Shown here: positions 17,825-29,243 of the stretch, in pieces
How the letters are laid out: each line of letters opens with the position of its first letter
Position numbering within the stretch: the stretch's first letter is position 1
Assembly: GCF_002899895.1 (NCBI RefSeq)
Contig: NZ_PPEI02000002.1
Coordinates: 558,001 to 622,000, forward strand
Length of the DNA: 64,000 nucleotides
Direction: 5' to 3'
DNA from: Chryseobacterium oncorhynchi
GTDB taxonomy: Bacteria > Bacteroidota > Bacteroidia > Flavobacteriales > Weeksellaceae
Notes under the pieces: generated by a model
Databases searched by the model: none
What the model saw: the letters and a program-made list of their open reading frames with translations, nothing else
What the model was told of the DNA's origin: nothing
Position numbers and translations under genes: made by a program

Positions 17825-19765
17825 TTATGATTTTTTCACTAAGCTGATCACTTGGTTTTCCTGTTTTGATGCTACCCCCCAGATTTGCTTGAATGCAGGG
17901 TAATATTCTTTAGGATAATCTGCACTGGAAATTTTTGTAGTACTGGTAACTTCCAGTTTATTTCCTTTTTGTTCAATTGCGTAGCTATACTCTATTTCTT
18001 TATCTTCGGTAACAATCTTTTTATTCTTCGGCATTTCTTCAATCACATATCCTGCCGGAATTTCAAGAATTACTTTTTTAACCTTTGTAGTAGGAGATCC
18101 AAAATCAATAGGATATTTTCTGGTTTCTGTCTGATCAAACTCATTGGATGTTTTGCTTAAAAACAACATTGGGTTGATGATCATTTTCTTTCCTATTCTA
18201 TCAATTAAATTTGAAGAAGAGAATTTCATTGTACTTTCAAACTCTCCATTTTCTAAAACTTTTGAATCAATTCCGGTGAAATCTATTGAAAAGTTTTCTT
18301 TGTATTGTTTTTTATATTTTTCAGCGTTTTCGTCATAGCTGTCCTTTACATACATGGCATAAGCACCTGTATCTTTATCAGAATAGGATCCTGAAATACT
18401 CCCATCATCATTGATCTTTGCATCAACAGTCAGGTAAGTATTGCTTGACTTCATATTGGTCATCTGAATCTGTGAAACATTATTTTTAGCTAATAAAACT
18501 CCATACTGATTCCAATCTTTCAAAGGTAGTTCATCCATGGAAGACTGCTTAGAAGTAGCGTCATAGATATGAAGCTGTTTATTGATCTCTACTGAAGCTA
18601 ATACCAAATTCGTTTTTGTAAGGTTTGGAGACACCATATTGATTAAACCATTATCTACAGTAGAAATGATTAACGGATCAGACTTAATCCCTGCTTCACG
18701 GAAAAGCATAACAAGAAACAGGTTAATATCAGCAGCGTTACCTAATTTGGTTTCCAAAAGCTTCTTAATTCCATTATCAGTATAAATTCCTCTGTCTTTG
18801 TTCCAGGTAAATGTTTTCTGAACATATGAAAGAATTGCATTGGCTTTTTCAAAATCAGTTTTCATTTCTAAAACTCCTGCCGGCATGTTCTCTTTTGCCA
18901 ACCTCGTTTTTTTCAATTCACCGCCAAAATCTTCATTCTCATCCAGTCTTTTACTAATCTGATCCCATGAAGATGAATAAAGTCTAAGTTCTCTAAAATG
19001 GGTAGAGTGAAGCTCAGCACTAATTTTTGTTCGGAAGTTTCTGTCGTTTCTTACATGTTTCTCTGTTTTGAAGCCTTTTACATTTTCAAAACCAAATCTA
19101 TAGGTCTTGTACTGGGTACCATATAGAGTTCTGTCTGCAACTTCTCTATGTTTTGGAAGCAGCTCTCCACTATAGTTTATATTGTAGGCAATATTGGCTG
19201 GAGAATCCAGAACGTATTCTGTATAAAGAGATGGGGTATCTAATTCTATTAGGATCTCAGGAACTAAATACAGAAATGCAAATGGAGATAGTACTTCATA
19301 TTGATACTCTAATATTGAGCCATCTTTTACATTAGGAAAGGCAAATTTATTTACGGTAACATACTTGCTTTCTTTACTTTTATATTTTGAGCTTTTCTCT
19401 ACTTTTACCGGAACTGCTTTTCCATCTTCAAGATTGTATGTGAATGCCTTAAACTTATTTAGGGTTTCCAAATCACTTCCACTCTGGCGAAGAGGAACTT
19501 CTACGTTCAACCAATCTTCAGCTTTATCTTTATTGTAGATCTTAACTCTATACACATATTCTTTGTGCAGATCTCCTGTAGATGCATCTATTCTGTAATG
19601 AACAGATTTATACAGAATTTCAGCGGGAGCATTCTCATCTAATAATGATTTTGCTTTGGATAAATCTGCATCGGAAAATTTGGGAGGGTTTAAGAACTCA
19701 TGTTTTTGTGCCTTTACAAAAGCCAAATTTGCTGAGCAAATAAGGACTAATACTACTTTTTTCAT
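17825..19765 (-). CDS. DUF3857 / transglutaminase-fold protein lacking catalytic residues
   Basis: 646 residues with a signal peptide ending VKAQ, an N-terminal DUF3857 domain (about 40-260), a transglutaminase-like core (about 295-400) and a C-terminal beta region. Aligned to its upstream paralogue, the catalytic Cys of GDCK is Ala344 (LGNAADIN) and the His of GNHAI is Asn386 (TNLVLA); only the Asp (IYDATSK) remains. It should therefore be non-catalytic. It lies 2 bp after the paralogue, so the two are co-transcribed. It may be a structural or regulatory partner of the active-looking copy. The substrates of this family are not established. Confidence 0.82.
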   Translation of the reverse strand: MKKVVLVLICSANLAFVKAQKHEFLNPPKFSDADLSKAKSLLDENAPAEILYKSVHYRIDASTGDLHKEYVYRVKIYNKDKAEDWLNVEVPLRQSGSDLETLNKFKAFTYNLEDGKAVPVKVEKSSKYKSKESKYVTVNKFAFPNVKDGSILEYQYEVLSPFAFLYLVPEILIELDTPSLYTEYVLDSPANIAYNINYSGELLPKHREVADRTLYGTQYKTYRFGFENVKGFKTEKHVRNDRNFRTKISAELHSTHFRELRLYSSSWDQISKRLDENEDFGGELKKTRLAKENMPAGVLEMKTDFEKANAILSYVQKTFTWNKDRGIYTDNGIKKLLETKLGNAADINLFLVMLFREAGIKSDPLIISTVDNGLINMVSPNLTKTNLVLASVEINKQLHIYDATSKQSSMDELPLKDWNQYGVLLAKNNVSQIQMTNMKSSNTYLTVDAKINDDGSISGSYSDKDTGAYAMYVKDSYDENAEKYKKQYKENFSIDFTGIDSKVLENGEFESTMKFSSSNLIDRIGKKMIINPMLFLSKTSNEFDQTETRKYPIDFGSPTTKVKKVILEIPAGYVIEEMPKNKKIVTEDKEIEYSYAIEQKGNKLEVTSTTKISSADYPKEYYPAFKQIWGVASKQENQVISLVKKS

Positions 19766-19767
19766 CT

Positions 19768-21660
19768 TTATATTTTAGTAATTAAAATTTTTGAATTGTC
19801 CATGTTTATAGTTTTTTTTCTGAAGCCTACATATTCATTGTATTTTTCCTTTGGATAGGTTCCTTTATTGACCTGTATTTTCCTCAACACCTTTAGTTCT
19901 TCTCCATTTTTAACAAAGCTTAGTTTATAATACCCAAATTCTGAATTGATCGTAATGTCATTAGGAGTTTCATCAATCTTATATCCTTTAGGAATGGTAA
20001 ACGCTATTTCATACTCATCTTCAAAAGACTGTCCGATCTCAAAAGGAAGCGTACGGTTCTCTTCTGTTTTATAAATATTGTCCGAGTAAATTGGAACAGC
20101 TCTGAATATAAGGCTGCTTCCTGCACTTTTACAATAATTATTGGTTTTAAAATCTACATCATAAGTAATAATAGCCTTATCTCTATCATTGATAAGGTTC
20201 TTCATTTCAACTTTCTCAAAGTTTAAAACATCAAATCTTCTTTTCAATGCATCACTTTTTTCCTTTGGATTTAGACTTACAAACCCAAGATTGTAATCAT
20301 ATTGGTTTCCGGTATAAGAAAAGCTTCCCTCTCCTGTAATTGCGTTGTCTTCACCAATCTTTATCTTAAGTTTCTGATTTTCTTTGTTTTGTTCAGCGGT
20401 ATAAGTAGGGGTATTTATCAGTTCTATTCCTGTTTTCTGTACGGAAATTACGTTTCTGTCCGTTGTAGAATATCCCAAGTGATTAAATGCGGTCTGCTGT
20501 GAGGTATTTTCAAGCCAGATATTTCCTTTTTCGGTTGGAACCATTAAAATAGCATGATTTCCGCCCATCGTTGGAAATTCCGGATCATAAGATACCTGTG
20601 AAGAACTAGAATTAATTACACAATAGTAAGATGGTATTCCTGCTTCATTTAGAAGGGTTTTCATATAATTGGTAAGACCTTTACAGTCTCCATATCCTTT
20701 TTGATGTACTTCTTCCGGCATCATTGGCAACCAGCCTCCAATTCCTAATCCAACATATATATACCTGGTTTTATTCTGCATATACTGATAGATCTTCTTT
20801 ACTTTTTCTTCCACAGATCCCTGAAGCTGCAAGGCTGCAACTTCTGCTTTAATGGAGGGCGTAGATACTGAAGCGGGTTCTACAAGGTTATTGTAATACC
20901 ATGTTCCAAAATCTGTCCAATTATTCAAAGTTCCTTGTCTTCCTGCCAGATTGAATTTCGTCAGAGCAAAATTTACACTCGGTAATATTTTAACAGGCTG
21001 CGGAATCAAAGGAGCATCATCAATTGCGGGCACATTCTTGTAGGAATATGTTTTATCATTTCCGTTGCCGCTTTCTATCACTGAAGTATAGTTGTATTTT
21101 GATGGATAAATCTTCGTACGCAGATCAATTCCCGATGTATTAATGATTTTCATTTGCGCATCTTCCAAAGAGGTATTAGTAGAGTAAAATGGCACAAAAT
21201 CAGGAATAAAAACAGTGTTCTTGTTTTCTGACTGATATGAAAAATCAATTGTATAAGGATATTGAGCAGGTGTATATGAAAACACCAAAATTCTGTTATC
21301 AGAATAAAATACCCCTTGTCTGTTATTGGCATAGTCACCAAAATCAGATTTGGAATAGCTTTTTATTTTCTTTCCAGACTCATCATATATGGTCACCTTT
21401 ATATCTGAAATACTCCTTGACTTATCATAAGGAATATAGGCTACAGCTTTATCATCACCATCTTTATTAAGAACAGTAGTTACCGTATTATACTGGTATT
21501 TTATTTCATCAATTTTATTGATCTGGACAGTTGTGAAATCTTTTCGGATAACAATATTTGCATTTTTCTTTAAATCTTCGGGAATTGAAGATACAGGATA
21601 GGTTTGAGCAAAGTAAATTGAGGCTGTGGATAAAGCCCCCAGAAATAATATTTTCATCAT
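19768..21660 (-). CDS. DUF3857 / transglutaminase-like protein
   Basis: 630 residues with a signal peptide (ending IYFAQ), a DUF3857 domain and a transglutaminase core. The core keeps Cys326 in GYGDCKGLTN and His369 in GGNHAILMV; the third position is WLENTS rather than the common WLDAT. The protein is exported and probably attached to or near the outer membrane. Possible activities include peptide or cell-wall amide chemistry, but none is demonstrated for this family. It is first in a two-gene unit with its inactive-looking paralogue. A -7-like box TATTTTTG lies at 21677-21684 on the minus strand. Confidence 0.85.
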   Translation of the reverse strand: MMKILFLGALSTASIYFAQTYPVSSIPEDLKKNANIVIRKDFTTVQINKIDEIKYQYNTVTTVLNKDGDDKAVAYIPYDKSRSISDIKVTIYDESGKKIKSYSKSDFGDYANNRQGVFYSDNRILVFSYTPAQYPYTIDFSYQSENKNTVFIPDFVPFYSTNTSLEDAQMKIINTSGIDLRTKIYPSKYNYTSVIESGNGNDKTYSYKNVPAIDDAPLIPQPVKILPSVNFALTKFNLAGRQGTLNNWTDFGTWYYNNLVEPASVSTPSIKAEVAALQLQGSVEEKVKKIYQYMQNKTRYIYVGLGIGGWLPMMPEEVHQKGYGDCKGLTNYMKTLLNEAGIPSYYCVINSSSSQVSYDPEFPTMGGNHAILMVPTEKGNIWLENTSQQTAFNHLGYSTTDRNVISVQKTGIELINTPTYTAEQNKENQKLKIKIGEDNAITGEGSFSYTGNQYDYNLGFVSLNPKEKSDALKRRFDVLNFEKVEMKNLINDRDKAIITYDVDFKTNNYCKSAGSSLIFRAVPIYSDNIYKTEENRTLPFEIGQSFEDEYEIAFTIPKGYKIDETPNDITINSEFGYYKLSFVKNGEELKVLRKIQVNKGTYPKEKYNEYVGFRKKTINMDNSKILITKI

Positions 21661-21936
21661 AGTTATTAAAATTACACAAAAATAATAAAATCTTAATAAT
21701 TGTTAATAATAACTTAAAAAAAATTAAAAATGCATTAAAAATCAAATAATTAAATACAATAAAAATGAAATTTCACAACTTAAAATCTCATTTTATAGAT
21801 TATTATTAAAGATGTAAAGGCCTAAATAATCTTGTGATGCAATCAAAAAGTATGACTGCCTTAAATGATATTATTATTTTATGATTTAAAGTAAAAACAT
21901 CTAGAATATGAAACACTATTCTATTAAAATAAAAAA
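21661..21936. other. AT-rich gap with no recognisable gene
   Basis: About 275 bp of very AT-rich DNA between the DUF3857 operon start and the terminator of the DUF5684 gene. It holds the -7-like box at 21677-21684. I see no conserved ORF or RNA structure. Confidence 0.6.
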
Positions 21937-21957
21937 AGGCTCCGTGTTTGGAGCCTT
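21937..21957 (-). terminator. Terminator of the DUF5684-like gene
   Basis: The stem AAGGCTCC / GGAGCCTT is flanked by an A-run, which reads as a T-run on the minus strand. It can act in both directions. Confidence 0.85.
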
Positions 21958-21980
21958 CTATTTTTTAACCTTTTAGTTTT

Positions 21981-22403
21981 TTAATCATTTGGAATATTCT
22001 TACTATTGAAAGTATCACTTCCAAGTCCTAATACCGGAATAAAAATAAATCCTAGGAAAAACAAAAGAATTGTGTAAAGAGGAGTTTCTTTTGAAAAGCC
22101 TTTGGCCAATCTATCGTTTATAACCCACGATGCATATAAGTTTACAAAAGGAATACAGAATAAGATGATCCACCAAATTGGTTTCTTTACAATATCCAGC
22201 AATACAATGATATTATAAATTGGAACAAAGGCAGCCCAAGCATCTTCCCTGCCAGCTTTTTTGAATATTTTATACATACAATACCCATAAAATAGGTAGA
22301 ATATAAGACTCATGAACATAGTCCCAATCCCTAATCCTGCAGCAGCGGCTCCAGAAACTGCATCTGCCCCACTATAGGGGTCTGTTTGTAAAAGAGTTAA
22401 CAT
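21981..22403 (-). CDS. DUF5684-like small membrane protein
   Basis: 140 residues with three or four membrane helices. It carries the motif KAGREDAWAAFVPIYN and then KKPIWWIILFCIPFVN, which characterise the DUF5684 family, sometimes annotated near signal peptidase I-like proteins. The function is unknown. It is a single-gene unit bounded by terminators on both sides, just downstream of gyrB. Confidence 0.75.
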   Translation of the reverse strand: MLTLLQTDPYSGADAVSGAAAAGLGIGTMFMSLIFYLFYGYCMYKIFKKAGREDAWAAFVPIYNIIVLLDIVKKPIWWIILFCIPFVNLYASWVINDRLAKGFSKETPLYTILLFFLGFIFIPVLGLGSDTFNSKNIPND

Positions 22404-22435
22404 ATTATTATATTTTTTTGGTTACCCCCAAATAT

Positions 22436-22465
22436 AAAAAAAGCTCCTAAATATTAGGAGCTTTT
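22436..22465 (-). terminator. Intrinsic terminator of gyrB
   Basis: The stem AAAAAGCTCCTAA / TTAGGAGCTTTTT has a very short loop. It is bidirectional in form and lies 22 bp after the gyrB stop. Confidence 0.88.
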
Positions 22466-22486
22466 TTTATATATTTTTAAAAATGA

Positions 22487-24454
<1,968 letters not shown>

Positions 24455-24523
24455 TTACAAATATCGTGATTTTTTTCGAGGTATGAAAGTTAAAAAATGT
24501 CAAAAAAAGGAATATTATAAGCA

Positions 24524-24548
24524 TAAAAAAGCAGACCGAAGCCTGCTT
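24524..24548 (-). terminator. Terminator of the delta-60 repeat T9SS gene
   Basis: On the minus strand, AAGCAG / CTGCTT is followed by TTTTTT. The sequence is partly repeated near 26060, within the decayed copy of the gene. Confidence 0.75.
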
Positions 24549-24578
24549 GTACTTATGGATATTTTATATAGTTCAGAA

Positions 24579-25979
24579 TCAATTTTTTATTGCTTTTTTA
24601 GAAATAATTTTGTTTGAATCCGTCGTCAACTTAATGATATACACCCCTTTATTCAAATTAGAAGTATTTAACTGATTTTTATCTTTTGCTGTTAAAACCA
24701 AATGACCAACCTCATCAAAGATTTCAATCTGTTTTATTTTCTCCTTTGAATGAAAACTCAGTTCGTTCGAGAAAGGATTGTTGAAGTTGATTGGAGTTTC
24801 TTTTGTTACCTCCTTTGTATTTAAAGTATCCTCACTAATGATATATCTGGTTATGGTAGACTGGGTAAACAAATACAAATAATTTCCTTTCACTTCAATA
24901 CTTATATGATTATTATCTTTTGAAATATTGGAGTCAAAAACATTGGCATAATTAATTAGGATACGATTTCCTTTAGCAGAATAACCTACAAGGCCAACTG
25001 TTGTATTAATATCACTTCCCGGCACTCTTATTGTTACAGGAACAAAAACGTTACCATTGTAATCATCAATTCCCATTGTGAATAAATAATACAACTCTTT
25101 ACCTTGATAAGTCTGAGGAAGATTCAACATCCCAGAATTTCCAAAGGTAACGTCAATATTCCCATCAACCTTTGTTTTAGAAATAATGTAATGGACATTA
25201 TTACCTATAGGCTTCTCAAGCATCGTAAAGACTTCAAAATTACTGGTTACCGCTTCTGGGCCAAAAAGAAAATATGCTGGTTGATTGGAATATACAGAAT
25301 ATCCATTGTTTCCATAGGATGTATCTAGACTTCCTGTATGAATGTTTATTTTTCTTCTTCCTCCTGAATTCTCGAAGAAATAATTATCATCAATTCTTTC
25401 ATTAATAATTGGAGCGTATGATGTTCCAGTAATATTTACAACACCATTATTTCCATATGAAGGATCAATAATTCCATTAGCATTATATTTTGTAAAATTG
25501 TCCTGATTTCTAACCAATATTTTACCATCAGAAAGATAAGATGCTGTTAGATATTTAGTTCCAGAAAAGTTATGTCCTATTACCAATTCACCATTATTTC
25601 CAAATGAAGTATCAGGAACACCTGCCAGTGAGTATTTATATAATTTACCATCAATTTCGGGGTACACAGTATTGTTATCTGCATATAGAATAGAAACATC
25701 AATATCTTGTGTTGGTAAATGTATGGTACTTAGCAAATTCCCATTGGCATCATAAGTCATAAAATTCACATTAAAGTTCCCGGTAAAATCCGTAGGACAA
25801 ATGACAACATGGTTATCAGGAGTAATATACCGAGTATTCCATGAAAGGTTGTTATAATTATTTCCCGTAAAATCTATTGTTCCAAAGTTTCCATAGGATA
25901 GATCTTTCGTTAAAGTAATTTGAGAATTTCCAAAAGTATAGACACAGAAAGCCATTACAATAGCCAAAGTCTTTTTCAT
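24579..25979 (-). CDS. T9SS-sorted protein with delta-60 repeats
   Basis: 466 residues: a signal peptide ending FGNSQ, a repeat region with delta-60 motifs (DTSFGNNG, DPSYGNNG, DTSYGNNG, DVTFGNSG), and a C-terminal type A sorting domain (NPFSNELSFHS...KGVYIIKLT...KKAIKN). Delta-60 repeats probably form a beta-propeller-like fold; their binding partner is unknown. The sorting domain sends the protein through the type IX system for surface attachment or release. A truncated, decayed copy of the gene's start lies immediately upstream. Confidence 0.85.
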   Translation of the reverse strand: MKKTLAIVMAFCVYTFGNSQITLTKDLSYGNFGTIDFTGNNYNNLSWNTRYITPDNHVVICPTDFTGNFNVNFMTYDANGNLLSTIHLPTQDIDVSILYADNNTVYPEIDGKLYKYSLAGVPDTSFGNNGELVIGHNFSGTKYLTASYLSDGKILVRNQDNFTKYNANGIIDPSYGNNGVVNITGTSYAPIINERIDDNYFFENSGGRRKINIHTGSLDTSYGNNGYSVYSNQPAYFLFGPEAVTSNFEVFTMLEKPIGNNVHYIISKTKVDGNIDVTFGNSGMLNLPQTYQGKELYYLFTMGIDDYNGNVFVPVTIRVPGSDINTTVGLVGYSAKGNRILINYANVFDSNISKDNNHISIEVKGNYLYLFTQSTITRYIISEDTLNTKEVTKETPINFNNPFSNELSFHSKEKIKQIEIFDEVGHLVLTAKDKNQLNTSNLNKGVYIIKLTTDSNKIISKKAIKN

Positions 25980-26031
25980 GATATTAATTTTTCATGCAAA
26001 AATAAACATTTTTCTTAGAGGTTGTAAAAAC

Positions 26032-26160
26032 CTAAGAAGAGAAGTATATTTTATCAAACAGGGTTAAAGCAGACCGAAATCTGGTTATATCTGAGGACAA
26101 ACAGGCTAGATCTCTCATTAAAGCAATTTGAGAACTTCCAAAAATTTGGATAAAGGAAAC
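26032..26160 (-). pseudogene. Remnant of a duplicated delta-60/T9SS gene
   Basis: The minus strand reads a stretch (FGSSQIALMRDLACLSSDI) that parallels the signal-cleavage region of the neighbour (FGNSQITLTKDLSYGNFGTI). DNA similarity is clear over about 40 bp (26104-26142 against 25900-25938). Further along, a sequence like the neighbour's terminator (AAAGCAGACCGAA) follows directly. The proper ATG is lost, and the body of the gene is absent. This looks like a tandem copy collapsed by an internal deletion. An ORF of 61 codons can be drawn from a TTG, but I do not treat it as a gene. Confidence 0.6.
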
Positions 26161-26309
26161 TACCGCAAGTGTTAAATTTGTGATAGGTATTGTTTTTTCA
26201 CTCTTAAAAAAGACCAAAGTTAAAACCTATTCTTAAAATTTCTGCTGTTTTAAATCATGCTCAACATCAATAATTTATCCGTAAATTTATTTACTCAAAA
26301 GTTGATATT

Positions 26310-27653
26310 ATGGATGATTTTATTGCTGCCCGCGCGCAGATGGCCCTCTCTTTGGGGTTTCATATCATTTTCTCCTGCGTGGGTATGGTGATGCCTTTCT
26401 TAATGGCATTTGCCCACTGGAAGTACTTAAAGACCAATAATGAAGTATATAAAGGATTAACAAAGGCTTGGAGCAAAGGGGTGGCTATCTTATTTGCTAC
26501 AGGAGCTGTTTCCGGAACAATGCTTTCTTTCGAATTGGGGCTTTTATGGCCCGGATTTATGAAACACGCAGGTCCTATATTCGGGATGCCATTTTCCTTG
26601 GAAGGAACTGCATTTTTCATTGAAGCGATTGCCATTGGATTCTTTTTATATGGATGGGATAAATTCAATAAATGGTTTCATTGGTTCTGTGGTTTTCTTG
26701 TAGGAGTAAGCGGACTTGCATCTGGAATTTTAGTAGTTGCCGCCAATGCATGGATGAACTCTCCTACCGGTTTTGATTATATCAATGGACAATACCTAAA
26801 TATAGACCCTATTAAAGCCATGTTTAATGATGCTTGGTTTCCGCAGGCTCTTCACATGACAGTAGCTGCATTTTGTGCTACAGGATTTGCTGTCGCCGGA
26901 GTTCATGCTTTCTTGATTATGAGAAAAAAGAATATTGAATTTCATACCAAAGCTTTTAGAATTGCAGTAGGCTTTGCCCTTATCGGAGCCTTTGGAGCAC
27001 CTTTAAGCGGTGATATTGCAGCAAAATCTGTTGCAGAAAGACAACCCATTAAGCTAGCAGCTATGGAAGCCCACTTTGAAACGGAAAAAGGAGCAGCTTT
27101 CGTTATCGGAGGAATTCCTGATGAAGAAAAGGAAGAAATAAAGTATGCCGTTAAGATCCCTAAAGTATTAAGCTTTCTTGTCAGCAATGATTTCAATGCT
27201 GAAGTAAAAGGGCTAAAAGATTTCCCAAGGGATGAATGGCCACCAATTGCCGTTACTCATTATGCTTTTCAGATTATGATCTTCTTTGGTGTAGTGATGA
27301 TTTGTATCGGAGCAATCTATTTATATGCTTTCTTCTTCAAAAAAGAATGGCTTACTAAAAACTGGCTTTTAAAAACATTTTTAATTGCAACTCCTTTTGG
27401 ATATATTGCTCTGGAAGCAGGATGGACAGTTACTGAAGTAGGAAGACAGCCGTGGATTATTTATGGTATCATGAGAACAATAGATGCTGTAACGCCAATG
27501 CCGGGAATACAGTATTCATTCTATTTCTTCACAGCCATTTTCATTTCATTATCGCTTATTCTTATCTTCCTTTTAAAAAGACAGATACAAATGGTTCCGA
27601 AGCTTTATGATCCTACAGACGCACAGTTTAACGATAAAAATAAAAAATCATGA
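26310..27653 (+). CDS. cydA: Cytochrome bd ubiquinol/menaquinol oxidase subunit I
   Basis: 447 residues with nine membrane helices. The N-terminus (ARAQMALSLGFHIIFS) holds the high-spin heme b His, and GRQPW (TEVGRQPWIIYG) marks the quinol-proximal helix. The protein is shorter than E. coli CydA (about 520) because the Q-loop is short, as in the CIO-type, cyanide-tolerant group. The oxidase takes electrons from quinol, here menaquinol, and reduces oxygen to water with high affinity. The stop overlaps the start of cydB by four bases (ATGA). Confidence 0.95.
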   Translation: MDDFIAARAQMALSLGFHIIFSCVGMVMPFLMAFAHWKYLKTNNEVYKGLTKAWSKGVAILFATGAVSGTMLSFELGLLWPGFMKHAGPIFGMPFSLEGTAFFIEAIAIGFFLYGWDKFNKWFHWFCGFLVGVSGLASGILVVAANAWMNSPTGFDYINGQYLNIDPIKAMFNDAWFPQALHMTVAAFCATGFAVAGVHAFLIMRKKNIEFHTKAFRIAVGFALIGAFGAPLSGDIAAKSVAERQPIKLAAMEAHFETEKGAAFVIGGIPDEEKEEIKYAVKIPKVLSFLVSNDFNAEVKGLKDFPRDEWPPIAVTHYAFQIMIFFGVVMICIGAIYLYAFFFKKEWLTKNWLLKTFLIATPFGYIALEAGWTVTEVGRQPWIIYGIMRTIDAVTPMPGIQYSFYFFTAIFISLSLILIFLLKRQIQMVPKLYDPTDAQFNDKNKKS

Positions 27654-28654
27654 TCTATATTGTAATAGGTTTTCTCTGGCTTTCTATCTGTCTTTATGTT
27701 ATTTTGGGCGGAGCCGACTTTGGGGCTGGTATTGTAGAACTTTTTACTCACAAAAAAGCCCGTCATAAAACAGAGGAAATCATGTATGAATCCATTGCTC
27801 CTGTATGGGAGGCCAATCATATGTGGTTAATCATCGCGATTGTTATTCTTTTTGTGGGTTTCCCTGAAATTTATACTACAATGTCTACGTATCTGCATAT
27901 TCCTTTAGTACTGATGCTCCTTGGTATTATTGCAAGAGGTACGGCCTTTACATTTAGACATTACGATGCGGTAAAGGATAATTGGCAGGTGTTATATACC
28001 CAGATATTTTACTACGCCAGCCTTTTAACACCTTTTTTCTTAGGGTTAATAGCAGCGGCAACGGTTTCACAATCTATTAATCCTGATGCTACCACTTTCC
28101 TTGACCTCTATATTTATAGCTGGCTGAATTGGTTCGGTGTTTCTGTAGGTTTATTTACAGTAGCCCTTTGTGCTTATCTTGCCTCTATTTTTTCGTTAAG
28201 AGAAACTCGTGATAAAGCTGATTTGCTTTTAATGATTAGAAAATCTAAGCAAACCATGATCTTCGTAGTTATTACCGGACTTCTTGTATTTTTAACAGCA
28301 TATATTTCAGATATCCCACTTCTAAAGTGGATATTCTCAAAACCTCTGGGCATTATGTCTATTGCTTTTGCTACTATTGCTTTATTGCTTATTCTTAGGG
28401 CTATGAACGTACAGAAACTACTTCCTGTACGTGCGCTTGCCGGTTTCCAAATTGTAATGATTCTGGTGGCAGCAACCTATCAGCATAATCCGGACATTAT
28501 TTTATTAGGAAACGGACAACATCTTTCACTTTTAGAACATATGGCTCCTCCAAAAACAATTTCTGCCTTGGGATGGGCACTGATGCTAGGTTCATTATTT
28601 ATTCTTCCGTTTTTATTTTATTTAATGGCTTCATTCAGTAAATTGAGAAAATAG
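27650..28654 (+). CDS. cydB: Cytochrome bd oxidase subunit II
   Basis: 334 residues with about eight or nine membrane helices. It begins with the family motif LGGADFGAGIVELF and has EANHMWLIIAIVILFVGFP in the second helix pair. It binds no heme itself and pairs with CydA. The ATGA overlap with cydA indicates coupled translation. The next gene (ClbS/DfsB family) starts 7 bp after the stop and may be in the same transcript. Confidence 0.95.
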   Translation: MIYIVIGFLWLSICLYVILGGADFGAGIVELFTHKKARHKTEEIMYESIAPVWEANHMWLIIAIVILFVGFPEIYTTMSTYLHIPLVLMLLGIIARGTAFTFRHYDAVKDNWQVLYTQIFYYASLLTPFFLGLIAAATVSQSINPDATTFLDLYIYSWLNWFGVSVGLFTVALCAYLASIFSLRETRDKADLLLMIRKSKQTMIFVVITGLLVFLTAYISDIPLLKWIFSKPLGIMSIAFATIALLLILRAMNVQKLLPVRALAGFQIVMILVAATYQHNPDIILLGNGQHLSLLEHMAPPKTISALGWALMLGSLFILPFLFYLMASFSKLRK

Positions 28655-28660
28655 AACAGC

Positions 28661-29173
28661 ATGCAAAGCTATAAGGATAAGACTGAACTTATTGAAGAGC
28701 TCAAGAAAAGACATCTTCTGTATGATAAAGAATTTGACGAAATCAAGGAAAATGAAAAGAATGTGATAAAGCCAGGGGTTGACAAAACACCATCGCAAAA
28801 TATATCCTATCAGATTGGTTGGACACACCTATTGCTTCAATGGGAATCTGATGAAAAGAAAGGAATTGAAGTAAAAACACCCACTCCTGAATACAAATGG
28901 AATAATTTAAAAGGGTTGTACGAGTCTTTTTATCAGCAATATGGTACTTATAGCCTGCATGAGCAAAGAGAAATACTCCGGAATCAGGTCGATGAAATTA
29001 TAGAATGGATTGAAAAGCTTGATGATAAAACCTTATTTGTTGCAGAGCAAAGAAAATGGGCTACAACACCCGCGAAATGGCCGGTCTGGAAGTGGATCCA
29101 CATCAATACGGTTGCTCCTTTTAAAAATTTCAGAACTCAGCTACGGAAATGGAAAAAAGAAAGTCAAGACTAA
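28661..29173 (+). CDS. ClbS/DfsB family four-helix bundle protein
   Basis: 170 residues matching the DUF1706 / ClbS/DfsB family: an N-terminal KTELIEELKK helix, the NISYQIGWTHLLLQWE stretch, and the closing WKWIHINTVAPFKNFR motif. ClbS protects colibactin-producing E. coli by acting on the toxin, and DfsB confers resistance to a fatty acid signal. Most members, including this one, have no known substrate. It lies 7 bp after cydB and ends at a long palindromic terminator shared with lysS. Confidence 0.82.
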   Translation: MQSYKDKTELIEELKKRHLLYDKEFDEIKENEKNVIKPGVDKTPSQNISYQIGWTHLLLQWESDEKKGIEVKTPTPEYKWNNLKGLYESFYQQYGTYSLHEQREILRNQVDEIIEWIEKLDDKTLFVAEQRKWATTPAKWPVWKWIHINTVAPFKNFRTQLRKWKKESQD

Positions 29174-29184
29174 TAAAAAAGCAA

Positions 29185-29238
29185 ATTATATAAAATAAAA
29201 ATACCTCCAAATTTGGAGGTATTTTTATTTTATATAAT
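29185..29238. terminator. 54-bp perfect palindrome, bidirectional terminator
   Basis: Two 27-bp arms meet at CCTCCAAA|TTTGGAGG with no loop and continue outward through matched A/T tracts (29185-29211 and 29212-29238). It lies between the convergent ClbS/DfsB-type gene and lysS and gives a U-rich tail in both directions. Confidence 0.92.
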
Positions 29239-29243
29239 CTTAA

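Noticed and set aside
26032-26217. 61-codon minus-strand ORF beside the delta-60 gene
   Set aside because: It starts at TTG and reads through sequence derived from the neighbour's signal region and terminator; best explained as a remnant.
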